DNA of 64,000 bases from Heterodera schachtii (GCA_023374025.1 SIJG01000044.1:191011-255010); one strand, 5' to 3'. Shown: positions 35,101 to 46,678, numbered from the stretch's first letter. Translations and numbers: made by a program. The notes: generated by a model from the sequence alone, not told the origin.

Positions 35101-38100
35101 ATTGATTAAAAAATGAGTTTGATTTTTTGAGAAATTCACTTATTTTTTGAGCAATTTTTTTGGCACATATTTTGGCCTTTTTTGGGCTTTAGCACATATT
35201 TTGAGGGTTTTTTGGCACATATAAATCCGTTCCCTGATTATATGTTTTATCTATCATCAAGGAAAATGTTTTCTTACTTTTGTGCATTTCTGCAACAGCA
35301 GCAACAACTTGGAATAAAATTTGTTTGATTGTTTCTTCAATGACTTGCAATTTCGTGTTCTCATTGAACCATTGCTGCCGGAGTTTTTGCAAGCGTTTCA
35401 TCAAATCCTCTTCACCACGTTCAAGCACGAAAATTAAGCGGTTTTTTTCCTTGTCTTCGTATCTGAAAAATTGAAGAATTCTGGATTCCGTATTTCATTA
35501 AAATCTCCGAAAACTCGGATTTTCAATATTTCAAAATTAATTTTCTAAATCAAAAATCATCAGAAGTGACTTTTTTTTAAAGATTTCAAATTCCTGAATT
35601 CTGAAATTTTGTTGACTGACCCATTATGTCTATGCTCATATCTTCTGAAAATAGTGCCATAAAATTTGAATGCGATTTTTGCATTTTTCACTCGTAAAAA
35701 ACATTTTCCCTAATAATTAGAGAAGTGATTTGATTAAATAAATCTTAACCCACTCGTCAAACAAATGAATGATGTGCCGGTTGTGCTTGATTTTACGGAA
35801 CACCTCTAAAAATTGTTGCTCCCTTTTCAAATCTTCCAGCACATCGGCTGGCAACAACTCCAACATGACCGATTTGATGATAACACATTGGTTGATCGGC
35901 TTCCCATCAATGTCAACCGCATTTAAGGGACTTGCATGAAAGACCTAATCAGGCGGAAAGTTAAAATAATTCAAAATTTAAAAATGGTAATGAAAGCTTA
36001 AATTCAATTCTATTTGCCCTAGGGAATTTCGTATTGATTTAATTGGTTTCTAAGTAAATTTATAAATTTATTACAATAATTTTTTAAAAATAAATTAAAG
36101 TAATTGCAAAGTTTTGCAATGGACTGCGATTTTTGGGCACAAAAAATCGCGAAATAGGCATTAAACAGGCACAAAAATTCTCAAATAGATAGAAAAATAG
36201 GCAAATAAAAATTTTTAAGGATTTTAAGCGAGCAAAACATATAAAAAATATATCAATTTAATAAATTATTAAATATTCTATAATTTCGAATAAAAACAAT
36301 TTTTAACCCAAAATTTTTTGAAAAATTTTTCAGTTCAATTTTAGGTGCGTATTTTTCTTTTTATTGCACTTTGTTAATGCTTTTTCCGAAAATCCTGAAA
36401 ATAGGCGCCAAAATGGCGAAATAGGCACAAAAATTGGCGCCTTAGTATTAAATATAAAAAGCCAAAATAGGTAAAAATAGGCATTGTAAAAGTCACCATA
36501 AACACCCCAAACCAAGCGAAAAACGCGTTTTTCGTGCTCATCTATTATCAAGTGCGCAGAAATTTTAGGCATTTGCCTAAAAATCGGAGCCCTATTAATA
36601 ATATGTAAAAATAAAAATTTTATAAAATGACTCTTGAAGTTGCTCCTCCGCTGATTGGCCCCGGGAACACGTAATATTCATTAATTTTGGTTTGAGCTGA
36701 GTTTTGAATACGCAAAATTTTCATTTCACCAATGGAAAATTTGTTGCATAAATCCATTTCATAGAATAATTCTTCAGCGTTTGGATTGGGTTCCAAATCC
36801 AAGAAATTTCCTTGTTTCAACATTGTGATCATCTTTGTTGGATTATCCACAGCAAGACTAAAATTAAATATGATTTGAAAGTACGCAAAAGACGAAGTCA
36901 AATATTTGCTATTTTTGAAAATTAAATTGTTATTATTAGGGCTCCTTTTTTAGGCACAAAAAATCGCGAAATAGGCACCTCAAAAGGCAGAAAAAAATCA
37001 CAAAATAGGTATCAAATAGGCACAAAAATCCCCGAATATGCACAAAAATAGGCAAAAATTTTTTTTATTAAAGCTTTTTAGGTAGCAAAACCCATAAAAA
37101 TTAATCAAAAAACTTAATTTTGGTTATGTTTCAATTGTTTTAAAGTTTTTTTCGAATACGGACAATTTTTAATACAAAAAATTTTATCAAAAAAAGATTA
37201 AATTTTGGGATCAATTTTTGAAAAAAAAATTTCAATCTTAGAGGTGTATTTTCTGCAATTTTTCAGGTCGTTTCTTAGGGGTGTATTTTTCATTTTTATT
37301 GCATTTTTGTTAAGGATTTTTTCGAAAACCTAAAAAGGCGCCAAAAATGGCGAAATAGGCACAAAAATAGGCAAATAGGCATTAAGCATAAAAACCCCGA
37401 AATAAGCAAAAATAGACATTATAAAAGTCATCGTAGAAGCTTCAAACCAAGTGGAAAACGCGTTTTTCGTGCTTATTTGAGCGTATTAAGTGCGCAGAAA
37501 TTATAGGCATTTGCCTAAAAAAAGAAGCCCTAGTTATTATGTCTCGAAATTCAAAATATTTTGATTATGACAGATTAACTTGCCAAAAAGTAAAAAAGGA
37601 TTGAACAACAGGTATAGCGATTTAAATGAGACTTTGCTTACTTGGTGGGGCCAGAATTTCGGTCGGCAGGGATCAAATATTTTTTTTGCTCCTCAATTTG
37701 CTCCCTAAAACTGCCTAATTTTAAGCTACCCTCATTAAGACCCAAAATAGGGCCGTTTCGTCGGAATGATGCCTCATTAACGCCCAAAATAGGGCCGTTT
37801 CGTCGGAATGATGCGCTGGGACTGGGCTTCGGCGGCACTGGTGGCAACGGTGGTTTTTTTGCTTTTTGATTGGAATACATTCGTGCCAGACTTTTTTTTG
37901 ACGTCGCATTGTCAAGCGATGGCATTCGGGAGGTCATGCGAAATGATTTTGTCCTTATTTTAATATTTGACAAAAAATTTGGGTCCGCCTGTTTCGGTGG
38001 TGAAGAGGAAAATTTAAAAATTTTTGATATTCCATGATGCTTTTCGGGTGGATACGATTTTGACAATGCTAATTGCCCCGAAGCTTTTGGCACCGCAACC

Positions 38101-38813
38101 GATGAATTTTGGCTGCCAACTTTTGGCGACTTTATGCTCAGTGCCATTGATGTTGATGTAGTGCCAATGTTGGTTGCATGACTAGCGAAAGATTTTGATG
38201 ACGGGTTTGACTTTGACAAAAATTTGCCATTGTTGCCACTTTTCTGCTGATTGTCCTTTGCCGAAGTTTCCTCAAGCTCAGCCATCATTAACTGTCTGAT
38301 ATTTCGTCCGATCGGAGACTGATCTTGATTGTCAGCCACTTGATGCTCACTAGACTCCTTCATGTCGACATCACCAGTGATTGGAATTTCCTTCGTTTTC
38401 AAATCTGCCAAATCATTCGTCCCATTGATTGGAATTGGAGTCGACTTTATCATAGGTTTATCATCTTCTGACCCTTCAGTGATCGGAATTTCGGTCGTTA
38501 CCTGATCAGGGTCATATGGAGAATTGAGATTAATGATTGGAATCCGCAGTTGCTCCACAAAATGTTTTGTATCTTGTATTTTTAATGTTTTTGTTGATTG
38601 ATGGGTTGGATTTTCTCGTTCACTTTGGTCCTCTTCTGTTACATTTACCAGACCAATTGGACCGATTTGAAATTTTTTTGGTGTCTTCTCAGTTTTTTTG
38701 TCCGTATGTTTTTCATTTGTTGCATTAATTTGGCAGCATCCCAAAAACATTATCAACAGCAAATGAAGTGATACTTTATCAAATCTTTTGACTCTTTTTA
38801 AAAATTTATACAT
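32152..38813 (-). CDS. Protein kinase with an N-terminal signal-like segment
   Basis: Nine minus-strand exons join in phase to about 807 aa: 38813-37642, 36857-36632, 35944-35754, 35462-35278, 34310-34153, 32794-32681, 32627-32482, 32429-32327, 32280-32152. Exon 1 (390 codons) begins with a basic stretch and a hydrophobic core, VSLHLLLIMFLGCC, then a long Ser/Pro/Lys-rich region containing two copies of ASFRRNGPILG and a PPLPPVPPKP run. Kinase motifs follow in order: glycine loop GPISGGATSRV, VIIK lysine, catalytic loop HLDLKSDN, VIDFGG, SSPEQ in place of APE, SDIWAIG, and IDPYRRPT. All canonical catalytic residues are present; the HRD Arg is Leu. The catalytic half has a loose TTK/MPS1-like flavour (VLERGEEDL). 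Exon 3 uses a weak GTGGGT donor, chosen because it restores phase. Introns hold a MITE and repeat copies. The hydrophobic start could be a signal peptide or a type II anchor. Confidence 0.82.
32878..33402. mobile_element. Near-perfect fold-back element in a kinase intron
   Basis: Arms at about 32878-33090 and 33105-33319 are near-perfect inverted repeats, including TTGACCTATCAAGCTGAAAA and AAGAAGCAGACAAAATGAAA. The centre contains a second palindrome, AAAAGTCAATTGCA and its inverse. A third, diverged right-arm copy follows at 33318-33402. There is no coding capacity. Confidence 0.85.
34745..35235. repeat. Dispersed repeat, second copy
   Basis: It is a diverged direct copy of 12265-12750, lying in the kinase intron between exons 4 and 5. 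Shared words are ATTTGGCACTCAAATTCTTG and GAGAAATTCACTT, plus repeated GGCACATATTTTG. It is unusually rich in T runs. No gene was found inside. Confidence 0.65.
36120..37530. repeat. Two direct copies of a repeat flanking kinase exon 2
   Basis: Copies at about 36120-36600 and 36945-37530 share ATCGCGAAATAGGCA, AACGCGTTTTTCGTGCT and GGCATTTGCCTAAAAA. A third copy, inverted, lies at about 59610-59930. Exon 2 of the kinase (36632-36857) sits between the two copies, so recombination between them could remove that exon. Confidence 0.75.
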
Positions 38814-39151
38814 CTAAAATTTAAAGAATTTTAATATATACAAAAGCAAAAAATATTATTTTAAAAATAAAATAGTAATAAAATAAATTAAATAAAATGA
38901 AAAAAAAATTGTGAATGTCCTTTGTAATTGTTTAAAATAGAAATTATAGCAGCATAAGCATTGCGTGTCATTTTGTGAAGCCCCCTAATTTGGCATGTGA
39001 TTTTTATAAATTGTGCACTTTTCAATGCTCATCTGTCTATTGTGGCAAATGACTGAATCATTGATTTACCCAAAAATATATTGAAATAAGCAAATAAAAT
39101 ATAATAATTTGGCATATTTTTTAAAAGAAATGATTGTACGGTGATTGTCAG
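38814..39151. other. Upstream region of the kinase gene
   Basis: It is AT-rich with no exon. The last 8 bases (39144-39151) are the left target duplication of the following MITE. Confidence 0.5.
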
Positions 39152-40022
39152 CAAGGGCGTATCTAGGGGGGGGGGGGGGGGGGGGGGGGAATTCGGGTAC
39201 ATGACTATTCGCCGACGCCGGTTCGCCGATGGAAGGTTCGCCGACGCCGGTTCGCCGACGGACGTTTCGACGACAAGACGTTTCGCCGACAGACGATTCG
39301 CCGATAAGATTCGGTGAAATAAATCAGAAATTTCTGGAAAACTAATCAATTTAAGAAATACATATGTCTTTTTAAAGAACTTTTGTATGGTTATTATTTT
39401 TAGCGTCGCTTCACACTACAAAAGTATGCTCTAAATGAATATATATATGTCAAGGATAAAGTCAGCGCGAGTGAATGTTAATTAAGGGGGTTTCCCAGAA
39501 AGTTGATGATTTATTTCAATTTTATTTAAAAACATTCTGTCACACATTTTATCGGCGAATCGTCTGTCGGCGAAACGTCTTGTCGGCGAAGCGTCCGTCG
39601 GCAAACCGGCGTCGGCGAACCCTCCATCGGCGAACCGGCGTCGGCGAACCTTCCTGCTCCCGGGAATTCCCCCCCCCCCCGAAATGAAAATTTTAAAAAA
39701 TTTTCAAGCAAATAATGGAAATTGTTTTCGAATTCCCCCCGCCAAATTTTCGTAACAAATAGCACTTAAATTTTAAAAATTTTTCTCGGCGGCGCCTATC
39801 GGCACCGCCGGACCTCCATTTTCCACAATTTTTACAAGTTTTGTTCCGTAAAACGGCCAAAATTGGGTCTTTTTTAGTAAAAAAAAGTGCAGTTTTACCC
39901 AGCAGAGTGGAAAAAAAGTTTAAATAGCTAAAAAAAAAAAGTTTTTAATTGAAGAGCAAAAAAAAAAAAAAAACTTCAGGTCGGGTCCCCCCCCCCGAAA
40001 AATTTTTCTAGATACGCCCCTG
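39152..40022. mobile_element. hAT-type MITE with nested GCCGACG-array element
   Basis: The ends are CAAGGGCGTATCTAG and CTAGATACGCCCCTG. A perfect 8-bp target duplication, ATTGTCAG, lies at 39144-39151 and 40023-40030. A 24-G run and a matching C run face each other inside. Between them lies a second inverted-repeat element with TTCGCCGACG arrays (about 39190-39300 and 39550-39665). A hairpin module lies near 39787. There is no transposase. Confidence 0.92.
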
Positions 40023-40593
40023 ATTGTCAGTGTAATAGTTTTGTTCATTTTTTACGAAAAAAAGGAAATTTTCAATTAGAATTTACAACAAAAAGCAGTG
40101 ATCCCAAATTCTTTAAAAAGTTCAGTCAAGGAATGTATTGGGCCGGGCTCACCCAAAAAAGTAATCGGGACGCTTTGAATCTTTTAGTCTCCTTGAGCTC
40201 CGCCTACAATTTTTGGTTTTGTCCAACACTTTATAATTAAAATTTTATATGACGTAGAAGAGATTCGAACCTTATCCATTATTATAAAAAAAGACCCGTT
40301 AAAACAAATATTTTGCGAAGATTTTGATAAGCAATTGGACGCATTTGAAAAAATGTCATAGATTGTAAAAATCCCAAGATACAAATTTTTAGTTCAAATA
40401 AAAAAAAGGTAAAATTAGAATACACATTCACTTGTACTGCCAAAAACTCATTCCCTAAAATTTTCTTTTTTTTTCTCAAGGAAATTTAAAAATAAACCAA
40501 TAAAAGGAAAAATTAATTTTTATTACTAATAAAAATATACAAATATACGGATTAAAAATGTTTAATAAACAATTCGATCAATATATTCTAAAG

Positions 40594-41165
40594 TTATTTG
40601 ATTGGTTCAAATTTTGCCCAGAAAACAATTTGCAAACGTTTGTAAAGCGATTGGATGAATTGGCTTAGTTCCGCACTTTGCTCAGCTTCCACCAGAGTTG
40701 GGTCCATGCCTTCCAACAAACACTTGTCAAGACGGCACGAGCGACAGGTCTTTATTTCTTAATTCGAATTTTTAATTTATTAACTTTTAATTTTTAAATT
40801 AAAATTATATTTAAATATGTGGAAAAAGCTACCTTTATTTATAGGGCATAAATTTGATTTCGGACAAATGAATATTCTCTGAGCAACGATTGTACGTCGA
40901 AAAAATTGCTTACAAGCTAAAAAATAATTTAATTTCTGCTCTAATTAATTGCTTTAAAATAATTATGTAATTTTTTAAGATAATAAACTTTTCATTTTAT
41001 TTATATTTTTGGCTTACCATCACAGCTCTGTATTTTGTAATAGTTGAAAAGCGTAGCCCTTTCACAAATTTTGCATTCTTGCGCAGTTTTTGGACTCTTT
41101 TTGTATTTCTTTTTTACTTGTTTAATTTTCCCATTTTCCATTTCATTGCTTTCGGAAGAATTAAT
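40594..41165 (-). pseudogene. Nuclear receptor copy: DNA-binding domain only, start codon lost
   Basis: It is the inverted copy of the intact receptor at 54220. Exons 41165-41018, 40916-40833 and 40757-40594 keep the same lengths and borders for exons 1 and 2 and encode the same zinc-finger sequence. The start codon is ATT instead of ATG. After the Q-F-I-Q-S-L-Y-K-R segment a deletion of about 1.2 kb joins the hinge to the last bases of the final exon in another frame, reading LQIVFWAKFEPIK and a stop. The ligand-binding domain is therefore absent. A Met nine codons in could still start a DBD-only protein, so a regulatory role is possible but unproven. Confidence 0.8.
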
Positions 41166-41885
41166 TTTAATTTTAATGAATTAAAAAATAATAAATGTCA
41201 ATTTTATTTAATGTTATTAATGGTTTGGATCTTTCTTTCGTCTTTAATGTTTGTAATGGTTTTGGTCTTTTTCTTCTTTTATTTTTGGTATGGATCATTT
41301 ATACAAAAATTGAATAGCAAAAAACATAAAATCAGGACATTTATTTTTCAATTAGAAAGACTCGGGCAATTATGAACGTGAAGATGAAAGAGATCCAGAC
41401 CATATTATAATAAATTCAAATTCAAATTTAAATTTTTTATTTGCAAATTTATATTTTATGTATTTTTATTTGATTTTTATGCATTTTTCTTTATTTTTAA
41501 GTCATTTTTAGGAAGTTGTTCGGATCCAAGTTGGAATGAATGACAAATTTGTCCATATTCCGTCTTTCAGAGATCTTGGACATGTCGTAGTGAGTAAAAT
41601 TTGAAGATCGGTCTGCATCAACTCCTTTGCTTTGTTGAATGCTTTTTCAATGTCTTTAAAAATTTTGGCATTTTTAGTAAATATATTTCCGTTCCTTACT
41701 AATCATATGGTCGGGTCATTCGAAAGCTTTAAATGTTTAGAAGTTTATTTCTAAACTATTGACTGCCATTATACAATGACAATTACTAAAAAAGTTATAA
41801 CTGAAAGTTGCAAAAAATAAAATTTTTGAGATTTTTTTCTTAGTATTTTTTTACAGGCCAGAAAACATTGCCATATTTTGGAATT

Positions 41886-42114
41886 TTTTATTTTTTTTTA
41901 TTTATGTAATTCGTTGTTTTTTTTTGTTTTCCTTCTGATCTACTTATTCGACAATGACCCCAGTTCCAAAGAACATAATCTGGACCCATGTCGATTTGTG
42001 CACATGTTTAGCTTCTTCTTCTTTACAAATGCCAACACTGCCGCTTTAATTGTGAAATTGAGCAACAGTTAGGCCCCGAGCTGCTATTTGAACCAAAAAT
42101 TATTCGTTTTTGTG
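41886..42114. other. Left-arm-specific insertion
   Basis: About 230 bp interrupt the arm homology exactly between GGCCAGAAAACATTGCC and the CATGAATGATC block. It carries a 64-codon frame with a hydrophobic start, but nothing recognisable and no second copy. Confidence 0.5.
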
Positions 42115-42735
42115 CGTGGTTATAGTTGGAAGGCACCAAAACCATGAATGATCAACAGTCAAGACCATGTCAAGACCATGCATTCTTATTCCTCCCAAGG
42201 GAAATTCGAGAATGAACTTATTCGTTTGCCAAATTGAACGACTAAATTGCAGGCTCTATACACAAAAGAACTGAAAACTTTTTATGAAATTTTTTTGTAG
42301 GGAACCGCCCATTTTGGCGCAAGCCATTTTGGCACAAAACGCTATATCATTTTTATTTATCATCCAAATTAAATAATCTTTGTATGATTTTGAATGGCTT
42401 CATGGTGCCTATTAGCCTGCAATGTTTTAAAAAATTTATCTGAGACACAAAAAAGTTGTGGCCAAAAAACCTCAAAAGTTGCATGATATAATTTTTTGAA
42501 ATTTTGCAGGCTAATTAAGAACATTTAGACCTATCGATATACTTTTGTCAATTCGGCTGACCACGGTTATTTTCTAGCAAATATTACATATTATGCATAA
42601 ATATATTTTCTTTCAAAACATTTCCTATGCATATAAAAATATTTTTCTTTTATTTTAATGAATCAATATAATAATTGATATTTGATTAAAAAAATATTTA
42701 ATGCAAAGAGCTTTTTTTTAATGAATATTGCTAAA

Positions 42736-44088
42736 ATGAATTTTATATTATTTCTTCCTTTTCTCTGTGTTTTTTATAATAATGCAACAAAATTAAAGCG
42801 ATCAGAAAAAAGTTTGGAAAATTGCAACGCCAACAAACAAATTAATGAGCAATTATTTAATACGGACGAAATGCAAATTGCCATCTTTCTAAGAGACTTA
42901 GCAAATGAATCGAATGACCAAAGCAATGGAAAAGCAATGGACCAAAATGGTGGTGATAAAGCACAGACAAAACAGAAAAGCAACGGATTAATTGGTAGTT
43001 TTGAATTATGCCGACTTTCGGGGGTCAATTAGGATGTCCATCAGCATAACACAAAATGAGGGCACGTTCACGAGTTCAAAGTTAGCAAAAAATAATATTG
43101 GCCAGTTTTATCAAAAAGCATCTTTATCACAAACATTTTTAGCTAGACTTTTTTTCACATTAGGCTGGTAATTTTGCATAAAATTGGAATATGTAATGAC
43201 TTATTTTTCCTTATATATTTCAATTAACGTGAAACTTTTTATAAAATGCAATCAACATAAGAAATTAAATCCAAATTTTATGAATTTTATCGCCTAAAGA
43301 CCAGCAAATTGCCGTCATTAAATGATTCAAAATGCAAAAAATTTGTATTTAAAAAAATAATTAATTAATCAAGAGTAGCTAACTCTGCTGATTTATCAGC
43401 ATTTTACTGCTTTCAAGGGGTCAAAGCCTGGTTTTTTTGAGATGATGATTTTTGCTGCTTTTGAGAAAATTGTTGTTTTTTTTTTTTAATTTCAAAAATC
43501 GCCTCAGCACCGCCGGCCCCCAAAAATCCATTAAAAATTTGACCTATAAATTGCAATTTTCAGTGAAAATCGGCGCCTTTTCACTTGGCAACCCAGAATT
43601 AATCACCTAAATTTTCAGCATTTTGATAAAAAAAATAATTATATTTTAGAATTTAAATTAATTTAAATGAAAATTTATAATCCCAATGTCCCAATATGCT
43701 AAAAAAGTTAAAATGAGTGATAAATAGCCAAATAAATATTTCTGACAATAAGTGATTTGGGAAAATTTTTTTAACACCTTTTATATGAAAAAACAGAACA
43801 ATTGGATGATGATGATGATAAAGATTATAAAAGGAAGAGCGATATAATAAATCGTTTCAATGCTTTAAAAAAGAAAAAATATCAAAATATAAAAAACGAT
43901 AAATCGGAACATAAAAATAGCGAAACATTAACACAAATTGAAGAAAAAGTTGCTAGAGGTTTTGGCATGAAACGGAAGGAAATTTATGATTGGAAAAAGC
44001 AATTGAAACTGCGTAAGTTATTACACTACAATTGTTGAATGATAGACAGAATTTTTTCAATTAAGGAGAAAATCATCGTCGTTTATAA
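42736..44088 (+). CDS. Secreted basic/acidic protein with an HTH-like C-terminus; intact copy
   Basis: Exons 42736-42994, 43797-44012 and 44066-44088 join in phase to about 165 aa; in-frame Mets at 42682 and 42721 are alternative starts. MNFILFLPFLCVFYNNATK is a signal-peptide-like start. The middle is hydrophilic, then a run of five Asp, a Lys-rich stretch (ALKKKKYQNIK) and a C-terminal block, VARGFGMKRKEIYDWKKQLK. That block resembles the helix-turn-helix of transposase/CENP-B-type DNA-binding proteins. A secreted protein ending in a DNA-binding-like helix pair would suit an effector that reaches a host nucleus, but this is inference. It is transcribed divergently from the adjacent receptor copy. 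The right-arm paralogue is broken. Confidence 0.65.
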
Positions 44089-44774
44089 ATGTTCGCCGGA
44101 AATTTCAGAAAAAACAGATATTTTGATGAATTTTTTGAATAATTTCTAATTGAATATTTTTCAATCAGTTGTGTAATTTTTGAATTTTAACTTTAATTTA
44201 AAGGGTCAAATTTCATTATGCATTTATTTTTTCATTTAAAATCGCAAAATATTAAATTTGGTCAAATCCAGACCTCTAAGAGTTTTTAAAAATTTTTCCC
44301 TATTCCAAGCCAGATGAAACACAAAATTTCCCTGGGTCTGTAGTTTTGAAACAGAATGTATAAGTGAAGCAAATCTAAGTCAAACAATTCGTTTTCAATG
44401 GCACAGTCAAAATCGGAGTTTCACTAAATAGTTTTAGTTTTACAATTTTTCCTAGCTATTTTTAGAATTATCAAAAATAAGGTATTTATGATAAAAAATA
44501 ATAATAATACCTGGTTAAATATTAATTTATAAGATTGATTATTAAGTTAGACTATTATTCTTTCCGGGCCTTTTTATATTAAAATACTTTTATTTTTTGT
44601 TGCGTCACTTTCATTGCTCTTTACGACGCTAATGTTTTTAATAGTGAAAAACCGGCAAAAATATTATTTTAAACTAATTATACAAAAAATAAACAAAAAA
44701 GCCCAGATGAAAAAAGTTTTACCGCCTTTGCAATCTTTCTCAAATCACTTCAACACAATTTCTGATCAGTCCAA
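44089..44774. repeat. Segment duplicated in direct orientation at 47.93-48.31 kb
   Basis: Blocks about 44270-44345 and 44480-44900 match 47927-48006 and 48010-48450 in the same orientation; shared words include CCCTGGGTCTRTA and GCGTCACT..CATTGC..TACGACGCTAATGTT. It covers the flank of the TM-tail exon described next. No other exon was found. Confidence 0.65.
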
Positions 44775-44903
44775 TCAAAACAGAATGAAGAGACCGGCGA
44801 TCGGAATTGCCAAAGCAAAGCTTGGCGAGGGCCATTTTTCTAATTTTTCTCTACAGCAGAAAACTTTGTCGTCCGCTTTTTTATAGGCCACGCATTTGTA
44901 GCC
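44775..44903 (-). pseudogene. TM/GPI-like tail exon, diverged copy
   Basis: The minus-strand frame reads GYKCVAYKKADDKVFC, then a hydrophobic end, FALAIPIAGLFILF, and a stop at 44775. It keeps the frame of the copy at 48308-48468, but the acceptor region upstream is not conserved. No upstream exons were found. Confidence 0.5.
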
Positions 44904-45309
44904 CTTTTTTGATCATTAATTTTGCTTGATTTCGAATTAGTTTTAATTTTCTCATTTATTAAAGTAAATACCGAAAATTTAAAATAATAATGAGAAATTT
45001 TTTTGCATTTGGATCCGAAAAACTTCCTAAAATGACTTAAAAAATAAACAAAAATAAATAAAAAATCAAATATATAAAATAACTGTACGTGAACAGTCGG
45101 ATATGGGCCGGGATAAAGCGCTTCGCGCTTTTGGAGCTTCGCTACCAAGGTATGCCATTCATGAATTCCTGTAACATGTCACATCATAATATAAATGTTA
45201 ATTTCAAATTCATTTAAGGTGAATATTCATGCTTAACACGAAAAAAGTTCAGAAAATATTTTACATTCCACCACAAAAAATTTTTATCTTTCATTCCTTG
45301 GTGGCTCCG

Positions 45310-45404
45310 AGAAATATGGCATAAGGCAAAAATTGAAAAACCCCGACCCCGACCCGAACCCCGACGCTTCCAACCCCGACAACCCCGACGTCGGGTTCGC
45401 AACC
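45310..45404. mobile_element. End of a (CCCCGA)n element, left arm
   Basis: GGCATAAGGCAAAAATTG is followed by CCCCGA arrays and ends in CCGACGTCGGGTTCGCAACC. Its inverted partner lies at about 49352-49445 in the other arm, and a relative at 9.99-10.15 kb. Confidence 0.7.
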
Positions 45405-46678
45405 CTAGATTATATTCATTTTAAAATTGTATTTTTCTTTTAAAAATGAAATTGCCAAATTTAAATCATTTTTTATGTAAAAAAAGTTAAAAATGAGGGG
45501 GGCTGTTTGCAAATGTGCCCGGCACATTGCGAATTCTGCACCGATTGACAAAATTTTTTTTTTATCCGGCAGCTGATCTCCTGTTATACATTTGTGACCG
45601 ACACATTTAAAATGCCGCGCCTCTGCGCTGAGATATGCTAACTTTTTTTTTCTAAGTTGGCGCAGCGCCCGGCGCCGCACAGATAGCGCCTCGATGTCGC
45701 TTGGCGAAATGCGTGCCAGGCCATGTGGAGCATTTTAAAAAAAAGTTTGGCGCGATCCGACCACTTGGCGCTGAGATTGCTGTCTTTTTCTTGCCTGCAT
45801 TTGCGCCATAGAAAGCAATCTCTGCGGCCATCGATGCTAGAGAGCTGCAATTGTTTTCCCCGCGCGTCCGGCACCCTGAAAGGCTGGGAAATCAAATTGC
45901 CGTTTTTCGCCGGGCGCTTTGCGCCGAGATATGCTAACTTATTTTTGCTAAGTTTGCGCAGCGCCTGGCGCTGAAGCGCTGCTGTCTTGCCGTTGCTTGG
46001 CGAAATGTGTGCCGCGCCATGGGGAGCAGAATAAAAAAAAGTTTGGCGCAATTGGACAGTTTGGCGCTGAGATATGCTAACTTTTGTTGTCCAATTTGCG
46101 CCATAGAAAGCCAACTTTTGCGCCGTCAATGCTAGAGAGCTGCAATTTTTTTCCCCGCGCTTCCTTTAGCCCGTAAGGCTGGGAAATCAAATTGCCGTCT
46201 GGCGCCGGGCGCTTTGCGCCGAGATATGCTAACCTGTTTTTGCTAACTTTTCTAGAATGGCGCCTAGCGCCTGGCGCTGAAGAGTAGCTGTCTTGCAGTT
46301 GCTTGGCGAACGTTTCGCCTTGCTAAGGGGAGCATTTTAAAAAAAAGTTCGACCCGATTCGACAAGTCTAAAGGGTCGAACTGTGCGATTCGTCTGGCTG
46401 GTGCAAAATGCAAAGTCGGAATTTTCGCGGGAAGCGGTGTTTTTTGAGTCTAAAGGATGGGCGCAGGCCTAAAAATATGATTTTTTTCGATAATTTGGTC
46501 AAAACGGACAACGTGCCGACACATAGTCGGACAAAGTGTCGACACACTTGCTGGGACAAAGTGTCGACACAGTGTTTTTTTGTGCATGAAATGGAGGGGG
46601 AAGTGCATGATTGTCTATTTTTGACCATTTGGACACCACGGACAACTGGGCTACACCGGGACAAAGGGTCGACGCAAT

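Larger units (their letters stand above)
40455..45490. repeat. Left arm of a large inverted duplication
   Basis: Collinear inverted homology to 49140-56185 is visible in blocks: 40455-40760 with 56185-55998 plus 54767-54640; 40830-41885 with 54560-53510; 42115-43090 with 53530-52560; 43797-44012 with 51325-51060; 45310-45490 with 49450-49310. A further block, 47590-47770 with 49330-49140, lies beyond a 2.1-kb insertion. Arms differ by indels and insertions, but the receptor exons are almost identical, so the duplication is fairly recent. Confidence 0.88.

Noticed and set aside
45483..46378. CRISPR-like or gene-like array (163-codon minus frame)
   Set aside because: The periodicity is about 295 bp with imperfect GC-rich units and no unique spacers; it is a tandem repeat in a eukaryotic context.
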